From Phoronis ovalis (Eukaryota; Phoronida; Phoronidae), in the NCBI GenBank assembly GCA_028565635.1, contig JAOXYB010017175.1, positions 1 through 18,827 on the forward strand: a stretch of 18,827 bases of DNA, given 5' to 3'. Below, one piece after another: positions 9,134 to 16,592 of the stretch. Position 1 is the stretch's first letter; the number at the start of each line of letters is the position of its first letter. Below the pieces are notes generated by a model, which was not told the DNA's origin, did no database searches, and was given only the letters and a program-made list of their open reading frames with translations. Position numbers and translations under genes: made by a program.

Positions 9134-9157
9134 AAATAAGCAGCATTGATTGCAAAG
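9134..9157 (+). CDS. Possible 24-nt phase-1 microexon
   Basis: The segment is bounded by TACCTGTATTTACAG (AG at 9132-9133) and by GTAAGG (9158-9163) after AAAG. Its length is a multiple of three. Two of three frames contain a stop; the third (AA-ATA-AGC-AGC-ATT-GAT-TGC-AAA-G, residues ISSIDCK) is open and enters and leaves in phase 1, the same phase as the donor after the 4524 exon. This would allow in-frame inclusion or skipping. The pyrimidine tract is modest, and such pairs arise by chance in 18 kb, so this is speculative. Confidence 0.2.
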
Positions 9158-9417
9158 GTAAGGATGAAATGTGACCTTAAAAAAATATCTTGAGCCAAAT
9201 TATAGGCCAGTGAGATGAGATTAGGTCAATAAACACTGTAATTTGGAACTTGTTCTTTTTACATTATTTCCTTGATTATAGTGCACAGAGTACAGATGAG
9301 AAAAACAAGTCTCCACTTCTTGTTAAGACTGTCTGTTTGAATTTAAATGAATCTTTAATATATGATTCCTTTGGTGCACCTTAAACATTATAATATTGGA
9401 CAATATTTTTGAGACAG

Positions 9418-9461
9418 GTGGGATTAGTTAATTAGTCAATTGTGGCCACATATAATCCCAC
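9418..9461. repeat. Inverted repeat enclosing a 10-bp palindrome
   Basis: GTGGGATTA (9418-9426) is the exact complement of TAATCCCAC (9453-9461). The 26-nt interior contains TGTGGCCACA, a perfect palindrome, at 9441-9450. It could form a nested cruciform or a stem with a structured loop. TAATCC is also a bicoid/Otx-type homeodomain core, here as an inverted pair. Confidence 0.6.
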
Positions 9462-10770
9462 TTCAGAGAAAGATTACAAAGCCATGTCATCAAATCCAAT
9501 TACACAGTCAACTTATAGTTGATGACTCCAAATTACCTGTGAGAGGCTTAGAGAACCATTTGTAGCTGTGGGGATTTTAATCAGAATTTTTGATGTTGAC
9601 TAAATTTTTGTCAAGCTGAATGATACCAGTATTAAGTGACATTACTATCATTTTGTTATGTACTGGCAATACTATTGTTTGCAGAAGATGTCAACAATCC
9701 ATCTGTGAGCAACATTTTTCTTTGAGGCTTCTTTAAGTTTTAGCCAACCTGTAGGTTTCTGATTGGCAGCTACTTGCTGTAATTTTTTTGTTTTACTTTT
9801 TAAACTCCTGCCAAGTTTCAGGATAAAACATGGATAGATTGTAGCTAGGTATGTCCATCCCTAGCTGTGATTACTGGACAAAAGTTGAATAGCCAAAAAT
9901 TGTAACAATATAAAGTTACTCTTCCGATAACATTCATACAATGACCTTAAAGTATGTGTATGTATTGTGTGTGGATTTTGTTAACATAATGTATGCAATA
10001 AAAGAAAACTAAATATGATAAGAAGTAGAATACAAATGTTGTTCTTTTTGACTTGTATACAAAAAGATAATTGTCAAAACAAATTTTGACCAGTGTTATA
10101 AAAACATAATTCAAAACCATCAATCTATATATTAGAGGTGACGCCTTGCACATAATGCCTAAGGCTACCTTATAACTAGATCATAGAAATTTCCATCTTT
10201 TTGTCGCCACTTCTATTTGTGTACTTTCTTACCAGTTAAACAGATAAATATTTGAGTGTTTAAAAATTACTTGCTTAGTTAAATTTACTAAAGAAAATAG
10301 TTATTTTCTGTCTTTAACACACTTTGGGAATTGCTTATATTTCCTATGTATTAAGATTATAATTCTTTGACTAGGTAATATAATCAAAAAATATCACTGA
10401 GAAACTGGAAGTCTGTGTGATTGTAAATTATTGGCTACTTATAGAGTATTGACAATCTACTATGTCAGTAGCAGTCTAAATAAACCAATACACTGGGAAG
10501 TGGGTATTAAATGATTGAAAAACTGCAACAAAATAATTTGCATTTTATAAATAATGCATTCTAGCAGTCTGTACTTGATGACAAAAACTTGTCTTTTTAG
10601 TAGTTTGTCTATTATGAAGATTAAGCAGAAACATATAATACTAACTCCTTAAGGCAAAATATGAATATTAATTAATTTTGCAATTCACTTCATTAATTCA
10701 CCACAGTGATTTCCTTATCAAGGATTCTTTGAATAATAAATATATAGCTATGTGTCTCATGTCATTTTAA

Positions 10771-10821
10771 AAGTGATTTTGAATCACTTAGCAAATTTGG
10801 GATCTTTTAAGAAGTCCCAAA
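10771..10821. repeat. Two adjacent small hairpins
   Basis: AAGTGATT-TTG-AATCACTT spans 10771-10789. TTTGGGA (10796-10802) pairs with TCCCAAA (10815-10821). The two lie 6 nt apart. Each alone is near chance expectation. Confidence 0.6.
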
Positions 10822-13150
10822 GTGTCCCATTAGTAAAAAGGGCTTGGTAATAAATAAGAAAAAAAACATTTGTTTATAGGTAGAGTCTAAGGACCTCAGG
10901 GGTACCCTGCTTGTTAACAAATGTTTACAAAGGATTCCCATACATATCCTTACACACATAAAGTATGCTTTTATAAAATTTGATTTTGATCACCACAAGA
11001 AAGCTAATTCCAACTGTCTTGAAGATTAGCAGAACATCAAAGGACTAATATTTCTCACAAAGACATTGTTGTAACCAGGCACATTAAATCACAGCGGGTA
11101 TGGCTACTGTAGTCTTGGTGTGGCTGAAAAACTATTCAGATACATTTCTTGTTGTTGGAGTATTATTTTCTGCTTGTTGCATTGGAGGGAGAATATCTCA
11201 AACTGATTACTTCATGCCTATGAAAAACAGCATTTCTCCTTGCTTTCACAAGTATTAAATTATTACAGAGCAGTTGTTTGTACTTGGCAATGTGCTCAAT
11301 CTTTAAGCAACTGCTGACATTTATTATTCTCATCTTCTCTTTGAAATGTAAGATTTGGAGTACTATATCAACATTTTTCAATTATAATTTTCAAATATTT
11401 CTCATGGCTAGCAAGTCATCTTGGGAACATTCAAAAACCAACATTTCCTCTAGGATCCATCACACAAGGGTACAGCATGAAATAATTGAAAATGCCTGTA
11501 CATTCATGTTCCACAGAAACCTCAGCATGATTTCTTAAGGTTAAATACTTTCACATGATTGCTTTGTCAGTGGCATTATTTTATAATTAAATGTTAGATA
11601 AACATTAACAAAATATGCCTGATATTCTCCTGTATAATATTTGGAGTTTGACTGACACAATGTCCATTATATGATTGGAGATGAAATTAGTTCAAAATGT
11701 AGCTCAGACATCATTTTTATACACATACACCAACTAGCATGTTTGGAACTGCATTACAAGTTTATAAATACAGCATTTTACATAAGTAACTATCCACAAA
11801 AATGAAATACCTGTGTGTTGATCTTGTTAATATATCCTTGTGGCACATACCATGTGTAAATTTTAATGTATTACCTGCTCATGTTTGGGGCTTGCATAAA
11901 AGGGACTATTGACCTTGAAACATGCATGGAATATCTTACAATACTGCATTCAATTTGCATTGATGATGCACCCACCAGGTGATGTTTTCATGCAGCAGAT
12001 ATCTGAGATGATGCATGGCAGGAATTTATTGTTTTACTGCTAATTAACCAATCCCCTTGAAGCATTTGTACTTGGAATACAGCTAAAACAATTAGACAGC
12101 CCAGCAAGTTGGATGTTTGGAATATATCAGGAATGAATAAGTTTTTTTTGGACACTGTCTGATGTCATATTTTTATCGAAACCGTCATCAGTCATCATTG
12201 CACTGAATCAATCAAAAATGTTTGTTGGTGTCTTCATGGGGTTATACTTTGTTATTTTTCACCAACAGCTGATTTTTGAATTTTTGGCAAATTAGTGAAC
12301 TGTATATAATATGACATTATTTCCATTGTTATTCACAATCACTGGACATTTAAACAATGGTTTCTTAGGATATGATTAACTTGAAAAATGTTTTGACACT
12401 GTTAGTCAAACTTAATAAAATCAAACACTGCAACAAAGGCTTATCTGTGCAGACACCATTTTGTTTCTTTTAATAAAGTTTTGTCCTTTGTTCTTATTAT
12501 CGGCAAAAGAATTTCAAAAAAGGTTTTTAGTTTTGAACCCAGCATGGAGCTAGTACTGTTAAATTTTGACTCATCATGGCCTTTTCAAAGCTATTTCTGA
12601 GTGCAAATTTCCATCTAAAATCATACAAATATGGAACATGAAGTAGATGTTGCATAAAAGTCTTGGCTGTGATCTGCTTCTCTCATATACAATTTTACAT
12701 GGAGATTTCTGAAACTTATATTTGAATTGTATTTGATTGTGTTTCTAGATATTAATGCCTTTTTACAGTTCCAAAATAATGCAGGCTAGCCCTTGATTGG
12801 AACTTATTACTCTGAGAGAAAGAAGAAAGTAGGGAACTGGCTAATGTGAAAACTGTCTAAATTTGTGAGCAAAAAATAAAAGTACGTTATCCTGCGTAAA
12901 TTCGTTGTTTCAGTTAGATATGAAAGGTCTGTATTAAATGAGTATTCCATTGTTTGACTCTTATAACTATTGATTATCCTAAACAAAAATTTACAAGTAG
13001 TAATAGAAATGTCCAGAAAAAATGATAACCCTAGATAACCTTCAAGCAAAATAATTGTACAGGATGAATCTGTGAGGTCTGCACCAATGATACTGCACAC
13101 ATGTACATAGTGACTGCCAGTGATGTTAATGCTGGTTGTTGACTTTACAG

Positions 13151-13310
13151 AGTTCTTCTCGTAAAGTTAAGACCCTAACTCGCCCATAAGCGATACAATT
13201 CGCACATTTTCAAATTACTCAACTGTTTGAAATTCCTAGTTCTTTTATAATGGATACGAGTGTTATAAATTCCTTTTATATGGTTGGCCATTTTTCAAAA
13301 ATATTAACCG
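13151..13310 (+). other. CpG-richer patch behind a good acceptor; possible exon
   Basis: GGTTGTTGACTTTACAG ends at 13150, a plausible acceptor. The following 160 bp holds at least six CpGs in otherwise CpG-poor DNA. The longest frame from the acceptor reads SSRKVKTLTRP and then TAA. It could be a short terminal or noncoding exon, or an old repeat fragment. AATAAA occurs downstream near 13475. Confidence 0.2.
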
Positions 13311-13406
13311 CCCTATCCATTCACAGGATTGAAATTTGTGGATTTTGTTGTTTTGAAAGTGGATAGAGAGCAGAAGTAGTTTAATGAGAGATATTTTCCT
13401 TTTTTC

Positions 13407-13440
13407 TGTTAGTTATTTTTAAATAGAGAAATAACTAACA
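13407..13440. repeat. Perfect 12-bp hairpin, 10-nt loop
   Basis: TGTTAGTTATTT (13407-13418) is exactly complementary to AAATAACTAACA (13429-13440). Outside it, GCAG/TAGT at 13370-13380 can pair with ACTACTGC at 13449-13456, with an unpaired stretch in between. The arms are too asymmetric for a typical microRNA precursor. The stem is longer than expected by chance here. Confidence 0.7.
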
Positions 13441-13649
13441 ACTAATTTACTACTGCCAACTGCAGTACCACACCAAATAAAAGTAAACTGATTGCAAGCC
13501 ACAGGTAAATATAATTGCAGCTGTAAAGGTTAAGGATAATGAAGACAATTTTCTGTAATAAAGTCTTTGGTCTATACAAATTGCTTAAAAGTATGGCTCC
13601 ACTTTTAGTTCATCAAATATGACAGGACCAGATTAACACAACTGACAGG

Positions 13650-13662
13650 TATATATATATAT
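13650..13662. repeat. (TA)6 microsatellite
   Basis: An uninterrupted TATATATATATA run; simple sequence. Confidence 0.9.
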
Positions 13663-15010
13663 TGAACACTCCTTGCTGGTAATTAATTTTACCTTGTTGA
13701 CCTTAGAACTGCCATTAATATGTGTCTGTCCAAAAAAGATAGGACAGGTCATATGCATATCACTGTGGCGTCTTTCAAAAAGCAACATATTTGTTTAAAC
13801 TAGAATGACTGTGGATGCATCAAGCTGATTCTAATCATTAATAAAATAACATTGGAATTTGTTGTTACAACAAACTTTATGAAAAACTGTCCCCATGTCA
13901 TGAAAGTATGATTGACTGTTGTGTTACTTTAACATTTAAAAAGCATATTTTTGAAATTAATAAATTAAGTTGTACACAATAACATGATTCAATCTCTTAT
14001 GACAACTTTTGGACAAAGAAAAGAGCATATATTTAATAGTGTACTGCTGTAAAGTGGCTTACAGTGAACTTATCTGTTAGTTTGCCTGGAACTCCAAAGC
14101 TCTGAGACATTCTTATCTTATACTTATCCAACCAGTACTTTTAATAAAACTGAGAAATTTATCAGACCATTTATCATCAATTTGCCAAACATAATTCAAT
14201 TTGAATAAAATTGGCTTGGGAATGGTTATAACAAGGATTTAATTTATGTCACATGAGATGGTCTAATAAAAAGATAGTAGCTATGAAATTTCATACTCAG
14301 AAAAAAATTCTTGATTGATTGGTGATTAGTATCAAATGACTTATCAGTTATTCAGGTATGTTCATAGGTATGTTTATTGCATGCATTATAGTATGTACAT
14401 TCTTTATAATGTTTCTAGGTACTGTTCACCAATTTTACCATTTACCAGCTCTGCAGGTGAAACATTCTGATTCTTGGTCTTGTTGCTACAATATAAATTT
14501 CACAAACAAAATCAACTTTTTGAGCATGTTACTCACAGTTACTTCATATTTCTTGAAAACTTAAAAAACATTTATGCGAAGATCTTGTTTTTGCATTAAA
14601 AGAGGTAAAAGTGTTACAAGGAGCTTGAAGATTTGCAGATGGCTAATGTGTAAAGTCTTTGGGTGGCACATAGTGTGTGCATGTGGTTAATACAAGAATT
14701 TTTCTTCATTGCCAGTCACAAGTAAACATTAAACATTGATTTCTCTACTAATGAAGTGAGAAAATATGAGAAATGTACAGGATATTAAGTTTGGGTCAGT
14801 TGTTCTGTAGTAGGAAATGCATAGATGAGAAAATGGTTTATTGATTTCCTGTACTGCTTGGATGAACACTTGTTTTACAAAGGAAACTTGTTTACGACTG
14901 TCCCACACCCATACTTTATAAAGTGGTGTCTATCTACACAAGCAAACTGATGGATTTCAAGTAATACATGATAAATAAAAAAGATTCAATATTTGTATTA
15001 TGATTATGCA

Positions 15011-15018
15011 ATTATTTC
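15011..15018. repeat. Target-site duplication, left copy (ATTATTTC)
   Basis: Eight bases immediately outside the left terminal inverted repeat, identical to 16585-16592 immediately outside the right one. The bases beyond differ on both sides, so the duplication is exactly 8 bp. Confidence 0.8.
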
Positions 15019-15076
15019 GGGCTGTATGTAAAACATGGAATCTGGAAATTGAAATCGAGTCCAAATACTTTAGGGA
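15019..15076 (+). repeat. Left terminal inverted repeat
   Basis: 58 bp, including a 7-bp stretch (AAATTGA at 15046-15052) absent from the right repeat. The conserved part runs GTATGTAAAACATGGAAT, then AATCGAGTC, then TTTAGGGA. Confidence 0.8.
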
Positions 15077-15301
15077 GGGCCGGTTGTAAATACCTTGTTA
15101 TATAATTAAAAGTTAAAATTCATGTAATTGTTTGCATATCGATTTCATATTCGGTTAAAAAAGAGGCAGTTGATATGATTCGGATATGAACTAATATATG
15201 GAAGCAATTGTAGTTTGCCATTTAGGGGATATATACCAGGTCATACAAAATAACATATTTTATACATTAAGTGCTGCAAAATAAACTAGAAGGGCATTTT
15301 A

Positions 15302-15353
15302 TCAAAGGCCAGGTTGTACACACAAACACACACACAAATGGCTGGCCCTTTGA
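15302..15353. repeat. CA-rich loop between inverted repeats (TCAAAGGCCAG / CTGGCCCTTTGA)
   Basis: TCAAAGGCCAG (15302-15312) pairs with CTGGCCCTTTGA (15342-15353) with one bulged base. The loop is largely (CA)n. It lies inside the transposon and may be a nested smaller inverted-repeat insertion or a structural part of the element. Confidence 0.6.
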
Positions 15354-15441
15354 CATTAGGATTGTTTTAGAACCTACCCTACTATAAATTTTTGCAGCAA
15401 ATATTAGTGTCAATTTGACTACTTTTTATCCTTTGGTCTCA

Positions 15442-15848
15442 TGACCTCAACTTGACTCCATGACCTCTGGATGGCCTTAAAAACATCAATTTTAAAAGTT
15501 TCATGCAATTTTAAGATTTTAACTTTTTTGACCTCTAAATGATCTTTTGACCTAAATGACTGTTTGACCTAAATCACCTTTTTAAATCCATTTTTCAAGA
15601 ATTCAATTTTTTTGAGTTTTTTTTACCTCACAATGACTAAAATACCCCTCTATATGACCTGTAAATGGCATACAAACTTTATTTTAGGAATTTTTCAATT
15701 TTGTCCTTTTGACCCCAATGTCAACTCATCCCACACTGGGGATGTCACATGTTAAACCACAAGCTGGTTGCACCAGTTCAAACAAGCTGAAAAGAGAAAA
15801 CTGCTGTTTTTCCTTCTAGAAAACCGTAAAAATCCATTAAAATGACCT
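15442..15848 (+). repeat. Cluster of TGACCT motifs
   Basis: TGACCT occurs at 15442, 15461, 15529, 15548, 15565, 15655 and 15843, and TGACCC at 15710. The block TTGACCTAAAT is repeated exactly 17 bp apart (15547 and 15564). TGACCT is the complement of AGGTCA, the nuclear-receptor half-site. It could be a degenerate simple repeat common in some invertebrate genomes, or a receptor-binding cluster carried by the transposon. Only the repeat itself is seen. Confidence 0.65.
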
Positions 15849-15906
15849 TAATAAACATGATACCATATTAAAACACGGTCCTCATATAGATTGCAGTAGG
15901 CCTACT

Positions 15907-16024
15907 GTCTGGGTTAAACGCTATGATTGGAATTTGTGTCTGGGTATGCACGCATCACAATTAGTGTCTTGGTCAAATGCTAGGATTGGAATTATTGTGC
16001 CAGTCAAATGCTAGGAACTGACAC
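15907..16024. repeat. Tandem repeat, about four diverged copies of ~30 bp
   Basis: Copies start near 15907 (GTCTGGGTTAAACGCTATGA), 15938 (GTCTGGGTATGCACGCATCA), 15966 (GTCTTGGTCAAATGCTAGGA) and 15998 (TGCCAGTCAAATGCTAGGAA). Copies 3 and 4 share CAAATGCTAGGA exactly; copies 1 and 3 share GATTGGAATT. It lies inside the transposon. Confidence 0.7.
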
Positions 16025-16118
16025 TGATAAGGCGTTTAACGTACAGCGAGCACAGAACGTACGACGGCGACAGTGCAAGTATATCTTTATCACAACTTAA
16101 GTAATCTACTGGTCATGT

Positions 16119-16140
16119 TTACACCTCGATAGAGGTGTGA
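16119..16140. promoter_or_regulatory. Palindrome resembling paired T-box half-sites
   Basis: AGGTGTGA at 16133-16140 is an exact T-box half-site. TTACACCT at 16119-16126 is its complement with one mismatch, 6 bp away. The core ACACCTC-GATA-GAGGTGT is a perfect 7-bp stem. T-box factors such as Brachyury bind inverted half-sites, usually closer together. Binding is an inference; a structural hairpin in the transposon is the alternative. Confidence 0.3.
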
Positions 16141-16534
16141 GCCTAGATAGAGTAGTAACGGGAAAAATCCACTCCATTCGTTAAGTAGTGTACGTACTTG
16201 TGCTCACTTGTTGTTCTTGAGTTGGCCTATGCATTGACTACCAACCCATTTCATAGGACATATGTAATAAATACATGATAAAATTTTCTGGTAAAACAAC
16301 ATATGCCCTTAAGCCAGCGTATGCAACCAATCAAAAGAAAAAATTGTAGGTAGTGATTAGTTGCAGTAATCCTTGCTCTTGCAAAACAATCTACTAGAAT
16401 ATTATAAAGTAACCAGGTTTGCAGTGTCAGATTTGTATTGACTAACTCATAACAACACCACACAAGCAGTCACATATACCCCTTTTTTGTATTAAAAAGT
16501 GATTTACATGTAAATTAGTTTACACAGAATACAT

Positions 16535-16584
16535 TCCCTAAAATATTTTGACTCGATTCCAAATTCCATGTTTTACATACGGCC
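16535..16584 (-). repeat. Right terminal inverted repeat
   Basis: 50 bp, reverse complement of the left repeat with four substitutions. It ends CATACGGCC directly against the right ATTATTTC. Confidence 0.8.
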
Positions 16585-16592
16585 ATTATTTC
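16585..16592. repeat. Target-site duplication, right copy (ATTATTTC)
   Basis: Identical to 15011-15018; see the transposon entry. Confidence 0.8.

Larger units (their letters stand above)
9158..13150. other. Intron-like AT-rich region, no gene supported
   Basis: CpG is sparse. Open frames at 9947-10153 (minus), 11163-11381 (minus), 11278-11538 and 12807-13100 (minus) overlap each other or have composition-driven sequence, and none shows a motif. Small inverted repeats at 9418-9461 and 10771-10821 are listed separately. Confidence 0.5.
13311..15010. other. AT-rich stretch without a supported gene
   Basis: Apart from the hairpin and (TA)6 nothing is recognisable. A plus frame at 14358-14564 begins with a hydrophobic run, but its T-rich codons and lack of any motif make it a probable chance ORF. 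Confidence 0.45.
15019..16584. mobile_element. Non-autonomous DNA transposon, 1566 bp, TIRs and 8-bp target duplication
   Basis: The left end (15019-15076, starting GGGCTGTATGTAAAACATGG) and the right end read inward on the minus strand (16584-16535, starting GGCCGTATGTAAAACATGG) align over 50 bases with 46 identities, a 1-nt gap and a 7-nt gap. ATTATTTC flanks both ends. TIRs plus an exact duplication identify a cut-and-paste transposon. Eight-bp duplications occur in the hAT, P and Merlin superfamilies among others; the GG termini do not match the usual hAT start, so I leave the superfamily open. No transposase-sized ORF is inside, so it would depend on an enzyme from another copy. The interior carries several repeat blocks and a CpG-richer segment (15880-16200). 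Confidence 0.8.

Noticed and set aside
14358-14564. Small membrane protein gene
   Set aside because: Hydrophobic start but T-rich composition, no supporting splice or promoter signal, no recognisable family.
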